From Massilia terrae (lineage in GTDB: Bacteria; Pseudomonadota; Gammaproteobacteria; Burkholderiales; Burkholderiaceae_D), in NCBI RefSeq assembly GCF_024753145.1, contig NZ_JANUGU010000002.1, positions 62,001-126,000 of the forward strand: DNA of 64,000 nucleotides, written 5' to 3'. The notes under the pieces were generated by a model that was given only the letters and a program-made list of their open reading frames with translations, had not been told where the DNA came from and searched no databases. Positions 8,932-18,045 of the stretch are shown piece after piece. Within the stretch, counting starts at the first letter, position 1; every line of letters starts with the position of its first letter. Position numbers and translations under genes: made by a program.

Positions 8932-9993
8932 TCAGAAGCGGTGCTGGATGCCGGTGGTGATGCCGGTCTGCGACGTGCCGAAGCCGGCGTCGTCGCGCGA
9001 CAGGCCGACCAGCTGGCCGTTCTTGCCGCTCACGTGTGCCGCCGCCAGGTACAGGTCGGTGCGCTTGGACAGCGCGTACATCCCGCGCAGCACGTACATG
9101 GTCGGATCGGCATCCTTCCCGGCCGCGACGTTCTTCACGTTGACGTGGTAGACCGCGCCGGTCATGGTCCACGGGCCGATGTAGCGGCTCACGCCACCCC
9201 AGTAGGTATCGGCGCGCACGTCGGCGGTCGCGGCCTTGCCCGACACCAGCTTGTAGTCCCGCATGCCGAGGCTGAAGCGCCAGTCCGCGTTCTTGTAGTC
9301 GGCGGCCAGGTGGTAGGCGGTGGTCTCGTCGCGGTTGCCGGTGGCGACCACGGTGTTGCCGTTGATGCTCTCGTACGAGGCCATGATGCCCAGGCCATTC
9401 GACTCGTAGGCGCCGGCGACCGCGTATTTACGGCTGTCGGCCGCGCTGCCCTGCTGTTCGCCCAGGCCGACGGTCGCGCCATAGCTGAACGAGCCGGTCT
9501 TGCCCGAGTATTTGATCAGGTTGTCGAAGGCGGTGGTCATACCGTATTTCGACGGGCCGGTGGCCGAAGCCGAGGTGGCCCACGAGTAGTTCGGCGCGAA
9601 GCCCATCGGGTCGTACTTGATGACGTAGTCGTACACCGTGGTGAAGGAGCGTCCCAGCACCACGCGGCCGAACGAGCCATCGAGGCCGACGTAGGCCTGG
9701 CGCTTGAACAGCGCGCCGTCCTGCGCGCCGGTGTCGAGGAACACGCCGCCTTCGAGCCCGAACACCGCTTTCAGGCCGCCGCCCAGGTCTTCCTGGCCCT
9801 TGAAGCCCCAGCGCGAGGTGTTTTTGCCGCCCGAGATCACGCGCGTCATGCTGTTGCCCTTGGCGTCGGCATTGGTCAGGTACTCGACCCCGGCATCCAT
9901 CAGGCCGTAGACCTGGACATTGGTTTGGGCGTGAGCGTAGCCGGTGGCGGAAAGTGCTGCCAAAACGGCAAGCGCAAGCGACTTGTGCTTCAT
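8932..9993 (-). CDS. Gram-negative outer-membrane porin
   Basis: A 353-residue beta-barrel porin of the general betaproteobacterial type. It has a signal peptide (MKHKSLALAVLAALSATGYAHA), then the usual first strand TNVQVYGLMDAGVEYL, alternating amphipathic strands, and a C-terminal phenylalanine (GIQHRF) needed for BAM recognition. It is the first gene of the leftward transport operon and lies 146 bases from the divergent response regulator, so the control region is probably shared. Context suggests it admits the solute taken up by the downstream binding proteins, comparable to citrate-linked porins under TctDE control; that specificity is inference. Confidence 0.9.
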   Translation of the reverse strand: MKHKSLALAVLAALSATGYAHAQTNVQVYGLMDAGVEYLTNADAKGNSMTRVISGGKNTSRWGFKGQEDLGGGLKAVFGLEGGVFLDTGAQDGALFKRQAYVGLDGSFGRVVLGRSFTTVYDYVIKYDPMGFAPNYSWATSASATGPSKYGMTTAFDNLIKYSGKTGSFSYGATVGLGEQQGSAADSRKYAVAGAYESNGLGIMASYESINGNTVVATGNRDETTAYHLAADYKNADWRFSLGMRDYKLVSGKAATADVRADTYWGGVSRYIGPWTMTGAVYHVNVKNVAAGKDADPTMYVLRGMYALSKRTDLYLAAAHVSGKNGQLVGLSRDDAGFGTSQTGITTGIQHRF

Positions 9994-10139
9994 AGTGTCT
10001 CCTGGTGTTGTGGTTATGGTTGTGTTGCTGCGTTATGAACTATATGGGCCGCTTCCTTTCAATCGGCTTTCAGCGGGTGGGCGGATGTGCAGCGGCAGGG
10101 GGCTGTGCGTACGGCCCGATTTCGTCTTACACTGCCGGG
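9994..10139. promoter_or_regulatory. Divergent control region between porin operon and tctDE-like genes
   Basis: 146 bases between two divergent start codons. AGGAGACAC lies just upstream of the porin ATG on the minus strand. The plus side shows no convincing ribosome site before the response-regulator start at 10140. No operator repeat could be assigned by eye. Binding of the adjacent TctD-like regulator here is inferred from gene arrangement only. Confidence 0.4.
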
Positions 10140-10838
10140 ATGCGTATCCTGTTAGTCGAAGACCACCTCGAGCTGTCGCACTGGCTGGCCAAGGCCCTCC
10201 GTGACGCCAACCTCACCGTCGAATGTGCCCATACCGGCGCCGATGCCGATGCCCTGCTCCACACCCAGGACTACGGCCTGGTCATCCTCGACCTCACCCT
10301 GCCCCGCATGGACGGGCTGGACGTGCTGCGCCGCCTGCGCGCCCGCGGCGGCGCGCGTGGCCGCACGCCGGTGCTCATCCTCACCGCGCGCGGCGGGCTG
10401 GAAGAACGGGTGCAGGGACTGAACCTGGGCGCCGACGACTACCTGTCGAAGCCGTTCGAGCTGGCCGAGCTGGAAGCGCGCGTGAAAGCCCTGCTGCGGC
10501 GCAGCCAGGGCAGCGAGGCGCAGCCGGTGCAGCGCTGCGGCAAGCTCAGTTTCGATACCGTCTCGCGCATGTTCGAATACTGTGGCGAGCCGCTCGCTCT
10601 GACCCCGCGCGAACACGCGGTGCTGGAAGCGCTGATCTCGCGCCCGGGCCGCGCGCTGTCCAAGGAAAAGCTGTTCGACGAGGTGTTCGCGCTGGACGAT
10701 GACGCCAACCTCGACGCCATCGAGCTGTACATCCACCGCGTGCGCAAGAAGCTCGACAAGCGTCCCGACGGCGGCGCCGCCATCGCCACGCTGCGCGGCA
10801 TCGGCTACCTGCTGCAGGCGCGCGACGAGCCGAAATGA
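10140..10838 (+). CDS. tctD: Two-component response regulator, OmpR/PhoB family (TctD-like)
   Basis: A 232-residue DNA-binding regulator. The receiver domain (1-115) has the acidic pair E7/D8, phospho-acceptor D51 in VILDLTLPRMDG, T82 and K104 (YLSKPF). A winged-helix output domain follows from about residue 130, with TPREHAVLEALISRPG and the recognition region ending RVRKKLDKR and LRGIGYLL. The ATG at 10140 is chosen because MRILLVEDHLELSHW is the canonical receiver start; an upstream ATG at 10005 would add unrelated residues. The stop overlaps the kinase start by 4 bases (ATGA). Assignment to TctD rests on the paired 2CSK_N-type kinase and the neighbouring porin/Bug genes. Confidence 0.85.
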   Translation: MRILLVEDHLELSHWLAKALRDANLTVECAHTGADADALLHTQDYGLVILDLTLPRMDGLDVLRRLRARGGARGRTPVLILTARGGLEERVQGLNLGADDYLSKPFELAELEARVKALLRRSQGSEAQPVQRCGKLSFDTVSRMFEYCGEPLALTPREHAVLEALISRPGRALSKEKLFDEVFALDDDANLDAIELYIHRVRKKLDKRPDGGAAIATLRGIGYLLQARDEPK

Positions 10839-12271
10839 CAGCCCCCGCCGTCCGCTGGTTCGCGCGCCCGGCGCAGGCCGCCCCGCTGGGCAGCCTGCGC
10901 AACCAGCTGCTGCGCTGGCTGCTTGGACCGCTGATCGTGCTGGTCGCGCTGAACACCTTCTCGCTCTACCACGACGCGGTGGAGGCGGCCGACATGGCCT
11001 ATGACCGCTCGCTGCTGGCGTCCACCCGCGCGCTGGCCGAACGGGTCTCGGTCCACGACGGCAAAGTGGTGGCCGACGTGCCCTACGTCGCCCTCGACAG
11101 CTTCGAGACCGACACCCTCGGCCGCATCTATTACCGGGTCGGCGGCCTGCACGGCGAGACCGTGTCAGGCTACGACGACCTGCCGGCGGTGCCGCCCAAC
11201 GTGCCGCGCTCGGAACTGTATCCGGCGCTGGTGCGCTTCTACCACGCCACCTACAACGGCGAGGAGCTGCGCATCGCGGCCCTGCTGCAGCCCGTGTACG
11301 ACGATTCGATGCGCGGCATCGCCCTGATCCAGGTCGGCGAGACGCTGGACGCGCGGCGCGCGCTGTCACGGCGGATTTTGGTGAGCACGCTGGCGCGCCA
11401 GGCGATCCTGGTGCTGGCGGTGGCCACGCTGGTGTGGGTCGCCGTGCGGCTGGTGCTGCGCCCGCTGATGCGGCTGAAGGACGAATTCGGCACGCGCCCG
11501 CTGTCCGACCTGTCGAACGTCGACCAGGCGCTGGTGCACAAGGAAGTGCGGCCGCTGGTCGCCACGCTGAACGGCACCATGGCGCGCATGCAGAACCTGG
11601 TGGCCAGCCAGCGCCGCTTCATCGCCGACGCCTCGCATCAGCTGCGCACGCCGCTCACGGTGCTCAAGACCCAGGCCGAGCTGGCCCTGCGCGCCAACGA
11701 TCCCGACGCGATGCGCGCCATCGTGCAGTCGATCGCCGGCACCACCGACTCCGCGGTCAATCTCGCCAACCGCCTGCTGACGCTGGCCCGCATCGAGCAT
11801 GGCGGCCAGGGCGACATGGCGCCGGTCGACCTGCCGGCGGTGGCGCGCCAGGTCGGGCTCGAACTGGCGCTGCCGGCGGTGCAGAAGGATATCGATCTCG
11901 CGCTCGATGCGCCGGAGCCGCTGTCGGTGACCGGCCAGGCGATGATGCTGCACGAACTGGTCAGCAACCTGGTCGACAATGCGATCCGCTACACGCCGGC
12001 CGGCGGCAGCGTGCTGCTGGCGGTGCGCGCGGTGGCGGATGGGGTGCTGCTGGAAGTGACCGACTCCGGCCCCGGCATTCCGGCGGCCGAGCGCGACAAG
12101 GTGTTCACGCCCTTCTACCGCTCCGGCGCGACGATGGAGGCCAATCCCAACGGCACCGGCCTCGGGCTGGCGATCGTGCGCGACATCGCCACTTTGCACG
12201 GGGCGCACATCACGCTGGCGGAAGGCGATGGCGGACCCGGGCTGAAGGTGGGCGTGCTGTTTGCGACGTAG
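10835..12271 (+). CDS. tctE: Sensor histidine kinase (TctE-like)
   Basis: A 478-residue inner-membrane kinase. Two membrane helices (about 25-43 and 186-207) flank a periplasmic region of about 140 residues of the 2CSK_N type seen in TctE. The HisKA motif FIADASHQLRTPLTVLKTQ carries phospho-H268. The ATPase domain has an N-box with NLVDNAIRYTPAGG, DSGPGIP (G1), and GTGLGLAIV (G2). It overlaps the response-regulator stop, so the two are translationally coupled. TctDE systems classically respond to citrate/tricarboxylates; here the likely targets are the divergent porin-Bug-ABC genes. The ligand is inferred. Confidence 0.88.
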   Translation: MTAPAVRWFARPAQAAPLGSLRNQLLRWLLGPLIVLVALNTFSLYHDAVEAADMAYDRSLLASTRALAERVSVHDGKVVADVPYVALDSFETDTLGRIYYRVGGLHGETVSGYDDLPAVPPNVPRSELYPALVRFYHATYNGEELRIAALLQPVYDDSMRGIALIQVGETLDARRALSRRILVSTLARQAILVLAVATLVWVAVRLVLRPLMRLKDEFGTRPLSDLSNVDQALVHKEVRPLVATLNGTMARMQNLVASQRRFIADASHQLRTPLTVLKTQAELALRANDPDAMRAIVQSIAGTTDSAVNLANRLLTLARIEHGGQGDMAPVDLPAVARQVGLELALPAVQKDIDLALDAPEPLSVTGQAMMLHELVSNLVDNAIRYTPAGGSVLLAVRAVADGVLLEVTDSGPGIPAAERDKVFTPFYRSGATMEANPNGTGLGLAIVRDIATLHGAHITLAEGDGGPGLKVGVLFAT

Positions 12272-12455
12272 CTTCGGCCGATACCCTGCGCCGCACCTGC
12301 CGGTACGGGAATTCCCGGTCCTGCGCCAAAGGCGAGCTGGCGCAAAATGAACCAGGAACATTGCTCAATAGTCCGCCCGAAAAACCGCCTTGAGCCGCCT
12401 CAACCGAGGCCGCGAACAAGCTGATGGTGCAGTGCAGCGCGTATAGAATGCGCGC

Positions 12456-12641
12456 ATGAATTCGCCCAACCTGCCCCCACTTCTCTACGGTACGGCGCCT
12501 GATGCGCTGTTCGACCAACAAGAGCGCGACTTGCTCGCGCACATTACTGCCGAACTGGACGAGGATGTGCTCGTGCCACAGCAGGTAGTGGATGAGTTTG
12601 CGACGGAATTTTTGCGGGAGTTGGCGAGACCCCCGAAGTAA
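12456..12641 (+). CDS. Small hypothetical protein (61 aa)
   Basis: A short acidic protein, MNSPNLPPLLYGTAPDALFD at the start and ending ELARPPK, with no signal peptide or membrane helix; the middle is probably helical (DQQERDLLAHITAELDED). A TATAGAAT box lies about 16 bases upstream of the ATG, but no strong ribosome site is visible. I do not recognise the family. It sits in the 490-base interval between tctE and hom, just before a palindromic repeat. It may be a genuine small gene or chance. Confidence 0.4.
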   Translation: MNSPNLPPLLYGTAPDALFDQQERDLLAHITAELDEDVLVPQQVVDEFATEFLRELARPPK

Positions 12642-12655
12642 GTGGGCTGCAAGCA

Positions 12656-12688
12656 AAATGGGGTTCCCGCCTGCGCGGGAACCCCATT
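12656..12688. repeat. Dispersed palindromic repeat, copy 2 (single hairpin)
   Basis: AAATGGGGTTCCCGC followed by GCGGGAACCCCATTT makes a near-perfect inverted repeat of about 15 bases per arm with a tiny loop. It lies after the small ORF and before the terminator of hom. Same sequence family as the other intergenic copies. Confidence 0.75.
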
Positions 12689-12720
12689 TCTTCAACCGGA
12701 ACCACAAGCCGGGAAATGAT

Positions 12721-12750
12721 ACAAAAACCGGGCCGAAGCCCGATTTTTTG
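12721..12750 (-). terminator. Rho-independent terminator after hom
   Basis: On the minus strand an ATCGGGC stem, TTCG loop and GCCCGGT stem are followed by TTTTTG. It lies 8 bases beyond the hom stop. A-rich flanks mean it could also work for the plus strand. Confidence 0.8.
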
Positions 12751-12757
12751 AATCACA

Positions 12758-14083
<1,326 letters not shown>

Positions 14084-14099
14084 TTTCTCTATTCTTCAC

Positions 14100-15332
14100 T
14101 CAGGCGCGCGTTCCGTGGCGGCGCCGGTAGCCATCGAGGAAGCGCGCGATGCGGCCGCAGGCGTCCACCAGGTCGTCCGAGTTCGGCAGGAACACGAGAC
14201 GGAAGTGGTCCGGTGCGATCCAGTTGAAACCGGTTCCTTGCACCAGCAGCACCTTCTCCTCGGCCAGCATCTCGCAGATGAACTGCTGGTCGTCGGCGAT
14301 CGGGTACACCTTCGGGTCGAGCCGCGGGAACATGTACAACGCGGCCTTGGGTTTGACGCAGCTAACACCCGGGATCTCGGTCAGCATCTGGTGCGCGAGG
14401 TCGCGCTGGCGGGTCAGGCGGCCGTTTGGCGCCACCAGATCCGCGATGCTTTGATAGCCGCCCAGGGCAGTCTGGATCGCAAACTGGCCGGGTACGTTGG
14501 CGCAAAGGCGCATCGAGGCCAGCATGTTCAGGCCCTCGATATAGTCTTTCGCGTGCTTCTTCTCCCCAGATACTACCATCCAGCCGGCCCGATAGCCGCA
14601 GGAGCGGTAATTTTTCGACAGGCCGTTCAGCGTCACGAACATCACGTCGTCCGCCAGCGAGGCCATCGAGACGTGGGTTTCGCCGTCGTACAGGGTCTTG
14701 TCGTAGATCTCGTCGGCGTACACGATCAGCTGGTGCTGGCGTGCCAGTTCGATAATCTCCAGCAGGATCTCGCGCGGGTACAGCGCGCCGGTCGGGTTGT
14801 TCGGGTTGATGACCACGATCGCGCGGGTGTTGGGCGTGATCTTCTTGCGCATGTCGGCGATGTCGGGCAGCCAGCCGGCCTGCTCGTCGCACACATAGTG
14901 CACCGGCGCGCCGCCGGCCAGGCTGACCGCCGCGGTCCACAGCGGGTAGTCCGGCGCCGGCACCAGCACCTCGTCGCCGCTGTTCAGCAAGCCCTGCATC
15001 GCCATCACGATCAGCTCCGAGGCGCCGTTGCCGAGGTAGATGTCGTCGATGGTCACGTTGGAGATGTTCTTCTCCTGCGTGTAGTGCATCACCGCCTTGC
15101 GCGGCGCGAACAGGCCCTTCGAGTCGGTGTAGCCGGCCGCGCCGCTCATATTGCGGATCATGTCGCGCACGATTTCGTCCGGCGGATCGAAGCCGAACAC
15201 GGCCAGGTTGCCGATATTGAGCTTGATGATCTTGTTGCCATCCTCCTCCATCTTGCGCGCCAGGTCCATGGCCGGGCCACGGATTTCATAGCAGACGTCG
15301 TCGAGCTTGGAGGATTTGAGGATGGGGCGCAC
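14100..15332 (-). CDS. alaA: Alanine/glutamate-pyruvate aminotransferase, AlaA type
   Basis: 410-residue fold-type I PLP enzyme, predicted to make alanine from pyruvate and glutamate. Strong similarity to E. coli AlaA is visible from the first residues (RPILKSSKLDDVCYEIRGP) through DYPLWTAAVSLAGG, VINPNNPTGA, YADEIYDK, the PLP-lysine segment SLNGLSKNYRSCGYRAGWMV (position of the first residue inferred) and IEGLNMLASMRLCANVPGQ. I chose the GTG at 15332, preceded by AGGA, because the family begins at this point; an upstream ATG would add about 16 residues. It is the first gene of the alaA-hom unit, divergent from a Mth938-type gene. Confidence 0.92.
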   Translation of the reverse strand: MRPILKSSKLDDVCYEIRGPAMDLARKMEEDGNKIIKLNIGNLAVFGFDPPDEIVRDMIRNMSGAAGYTDSKGLFAPRKAVMHYTQEKNISNVTIDDIYLGNGASELIVMAMQGLLNSGDEVLVPAPDYPLWTAAVSLAGGAPVHYVCDEQAGWLPDIADMRKKITPNTRAIVVINPNNPTGALYPREILLEIIELARQHQLIVYADEIYDKTLYDGETHVSMASLADDVMFVTLNGLSKNYRSCGYRAGWMVVSGEKKHAKDYIEGLNMLASMRLCANVPGQFAIQTALGGYQSIADLVAPNGRLTRQRDLAHQMLTEIPGVSCVKPKAALYMFPRLDPKVYPIADDQQFICEMLAEEKVLLVQGTGFNWIAPDHFRLVFLPNSDDLVDACGRIARFLDGYRRRHGTRA

Positions 15333-15510
15333 GGTCGGGTTCCTGTTTCGGTGGGGGATATGCTGCAATGCGAGAAAACCCATTCTGCCTAAACAGTCCA
15401 GTTTAAGCAACAGCCAAGCGCCCCAAACCCGGACCGGGTCTCCGTGCCCGACAGTGCGGACTCGGCCCATTTGTGGCATCCTAACGGCCTTCACACTAAG
15501 GCAAACCCGA

Positions 15511-15897
15511 ATGAAGCTGCACTCACAGGACAACCCGTCGCTCCAGACGGTGACCGGCTACGACCAGGCAGGCGTCGAGATCAACGCCAAACGCTACGAA
15601 TACAGCGTGCTGGTGCTGCCGGAGACCGCGCCGCGCCCATGGCCGGTGGCGCGCTTCGAAGACCTGACGGAAGAACACTTTGCCGCCATCGAGCACGACC
15701 AGCCGGACGTCGTCATCCTCGGCACCGGCGAGCGCCAGCGCTTCGTGCACCCGAAACTGATCAAGGCCCTGTCCGCGCGCCGCGTCGGCGTCGAGAGCAT
15801 GGACAGCCACGCCGCCTGCCGCACCTACAACATCCTGATGGGCGAAGGCCGCAAGGTTACGCTGGCCCTGATCATTGAAGGCGCGAAGGCCGCATGA
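15511..15897 (+). CDS. Mth938-like (DUF498/NDUFAF3-type) protein
   Basis: 128-residue small globular protein of the Mth938 family, whose members relate to the mitochondrial complex I assembly factor NDUFAF3. The family core is visible as VVILGTGERQRFVHPKLIKA and VGVESMDSHAACRTYNILMG. There is no signal peptide or membrane helix. The stop overlaps the start of the ArnT-type gene by 4 bases (ATGA), so it may be co-transcribed with the arn genes. Bacterial function is unknown. Confidence 0.88.
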   Translation: MKLHSQDNPSLQTVTGYDQAGVEINAKRYEYSVLVLPETAPRPWPVARFEDLTEEHFAAIEHDQPDVVILGTGERQRFVHPKLIKALSARRVGVESMDSHAACRTYNILMGEGRKVTLALIIEGAKAA

Positions 15898-17567
15898 ACG
15901 ACCTGCACCGGAATAAAAAACTCCTCTGGGCCCTGCTGGCCGCTTTCATTCTTGTCATGCTGTGGGCGCTCGACGCCCGCACCCTGGTCCCGCCCGACGA
16001 GGGCCGCTACGCCGAAATGGCGCGCGAGATGTTCGCCAGCGGCGACTGGATCACCACCCGCCTGAACGGCATCAAGTACTTCGAGAAGCCGCCGCTGCAA
16101 ACCTGGATGAACGCCCTCACCTTCGCCGTATTCGGCCTGGGCGACTGGCAGGCGCGCCTGTGGACTGGCCTGAACGGCATCCTCGGCGTGGTGCTGGCCT
16201 GGTACACCGGCCGCAAGCTGTTCGGCGAGCGCGTCGGCTTCTACGCCGGCCTGGTGCTGGGTTCCTGCTTCTACTGGGCGGCCTGCTCGCAGATCGATTC
16301 GCTCGACATGGGCGTCTCGGGCATGATGACCATCGCGCTGTGCTCCCTGCTGCTGGCGCAGCGCAACGACGCCACGCCGCCGGAGCGCCGCAACTGGATG
16401 CTTGTCTGCTGGGCCGGGATGGCGCTGGCGATGCTGGCCAAGGGCCTGATCGGCATCATGCTGCCCGGCGCGGTGCTGGTGCTGTACACCTTCATCGCAC
16501 GCGACTGGAAGATCTGGACCCGCCTGCACATCGGCAAAGGCCTGCTGCTGTTCTTCCTGATCGCCGCGCCCTGGCATGTGCTGGTCGGCCTGCGCAACCC
16601 GGAGCAGCCGCACTTCTACTTCATCCACGAGCACTTCGAGCGCTTCTTCCTGAAGGAGCACCACCGCGAAGCGGCCTGGTACACCTTCTTCGTGCTGCTG
16701 GCCGCCGGCTCGGTGCCCTGGCTGGGCGTGCTGGCGCAAAGCCTGGTGCTGGGCGCGAAGCGCGACAGCGGCACCGACCTGGCGCCGGGCCCGTTCCGCC
16801 CGCGCCTGATGCTGCTGATCTGGCTGGTCTTCATCGTCCTGTTCTTCACCAAGTCGAACTCCAAGCTGCCCGGCTACATCCTGCCGGTGTTCCCGGCGGC
16901 CGCGCTGCTGATCGCGAATTACCTCGACGTCGGCAGCCGCCGCGGGCGCATGGCCACCAGCGGCCTGACCGCGCTGCTGGGCGTGGCCCTGCTGGCCACG
17001 GTGCCCTTCATGACGCGCTTCGCCAAGCACGCCGGCGAGGACGTGCTGTTCGGCGCCTACCAGCCCTGGGTGCTGGCGGCCGGCTTCGTCGCCACCCTGG
17101 GCGGCGTGCTAGGCATGGTCTACGCGCGCCAGATGAAGCGCGACCTGATGGTGCTGGTGCTGGCCGTGGCCAGCTTCGCCTCGACCGAGCTGCTGATGGC
17201 CGGCTTCGAGCCGATCGCCAGGGCCAGGGCCGGCGTCAACCTGATGCCGCAGATCGCCGCGGAACTCAAGCACGACGCGACGATCTATTCGGTCGGGATC
17301 TACGAACAGTCGCTGACCTTCTACCTGCGCCGCCCGGTGGTGCTGGTCGACTACTGGGACGAATTCACCTTCGGCCTGCAGCAGGAGCCGCAGCTGTCGA
17401 TTCCGACAATCCCGCAATGGGTGGCCACATGGCGCGCCGACGCCGCCGCCGGCAAGCATGACCTGGCCATTATCCGCGACGACATCGTGGCCGACCTGAA
17501 GAAGCAGGGCGTTCCGCTGCGCGTGGTCGCCGCCGACTCGCGCCGCATGGTGATCGCAAACTATTAA
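15894..17567 (+). CDS. arnT: Glycosyltransferase family 39/83 protein, ArnT-type L-Ara4N lipid A transferase
   Basis: 557-residue inner-membrane glycosyltransferase expected to transfer 4-amino-4-deoxy-L-arabinose from undecaprenyl phosphate to lipid A on the periplasmic face. About a dozen hydrophobic helices are present. The first periplasmic loop has the acidic/metal-binding signature PDEGRYAEMAREMF (residues 33-46) followed by FEKPPLQTWMNAL, both typical of ArnT/PMT proteins. A soluble C-terminal part carries TIYSVGIYEQSLTFYLRRP. It overlaps the upstream gene by 4 bases and is 6 bases from the flippase gene. The neighbouring arn genes make the lipid A role likely, but other PMT family acceptors remain possible. 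Confidence 0.88.
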   Translation: MNDLHRNKKLLWALLAAFILVMLWALDARTLVPPDEGRYAEMAREMFASGDWITTRLNGIKYFEKPPLQTWMNALTFAVFGLGDWQARLWTGLNGILGVVLAWYTGRKLFGERVGFYAGLVLGSCFYWAACSQIDSLDMGVSGMMTIALCSLLLAQRNDATPPERRNWMLVCWAGMALAMLAKGLIGIMLPGAVLVLYTFIARDWKIWTRLHIGKGLLLFFLIAAPWHVLVGLRNPEQPHFYFIHEHFERFFLKEHHREAAWYTFFVLLAAGSVPWLGVLAQSLVLGAKRDSGTDLAPGPFRPRLMLLIWLVFIVLFFTKSNSKLPGYILPVFPAAALLIANYLDVGSRRGRMATSGLTALLGVALLATVPFMTRFAKHAGEDVLFGAYQPWVLAAGFVATLGGVLGMVYARQMKRDLMVLVLAVASFASTELLMAGFEPIARARAGVNLMPQIAAELKHDATIYSVGIYEQSLTFYLRRPVVLVDYWDEFTFGLQQEPQLSIPTIPQWVATWRADAAAGKHDLAIIRDDIVADLKKQGVPLRVVAADSRRMVIANY

Positions 17568-17573
17568 TACGAT

Positions 17574-17948
17574 ATGAATCTTTCCACTTTCGCTTTCATC
17601 ATCACCGGCGTGCTGCTCAACGCGATGGCGCAGCTGCTGCTCAAGGCCGGCACCAACGCCCTCGGCGGCGCGATCCACCTCACGGCCGAGAACTGGTTCC
17701 AGACCGGTATCAAGGTCGCGACCCAGCTGCCCATCCTGGGCGGCCTGGCTTGCTACGCGATCTCGCTGGTGGTGTGGATCATCGGGCTGTCGCGCACCGA
17801 CGTGACCATCGCCTACCCGATGTTGTCGTTGGGCTACGTCGTCAGTGCCTTCGGCGCCTGGATGTTCCTCGGCGAGGCGGTCTCGCCCCAGCGCCTGCTG
17901 GCGATCGCCGTCATCATGCTGGGCGTCGCCCTGCTGGCGCGGACCTGA
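17574..17948 (+). CDS. ArnE/ArnF-like small EamA flippase subunit
   Basis: 124-residue, four-helix small multidrug-resistance-like membrane protein. It has FAFIITGVLLNAMAQLLLKAG at the N terminus (residue-level helix), VVWIIGLSRTDVTIAYPMLSLG, then AWMFLGEAVSPQRLLAIAVI. In enterics ArnE and ArnF form a heterodimer that flips undecaprenyl-phosphate-L-Ara4N across the inner membrane; only one such gene is present here, so it may act as a homodimer (inference). It starts 6 bases after the ArnT-type stop. Confidence 0.85.
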   Translation: MNLSTFAFIITGVLLNAMAQLLLKAGTNALGGAIHLTAENWFQTGIKVATQLPILGGLACYAISLVVWIIGLSRTDVTIAYPMLSLGYVVSAFGAWMFLGEAVSPQRLLAIAVIMLGVALLART

Positions 17949-18045
17949 ATGGCAAGCCTGATAAAATGCGCGGTTAGCGTTGTGAAATTACAAAATTCCG
18001 ACCAGAAAGCTTAAACACCGCGACCGACCAAACGAAAGAGAACCA

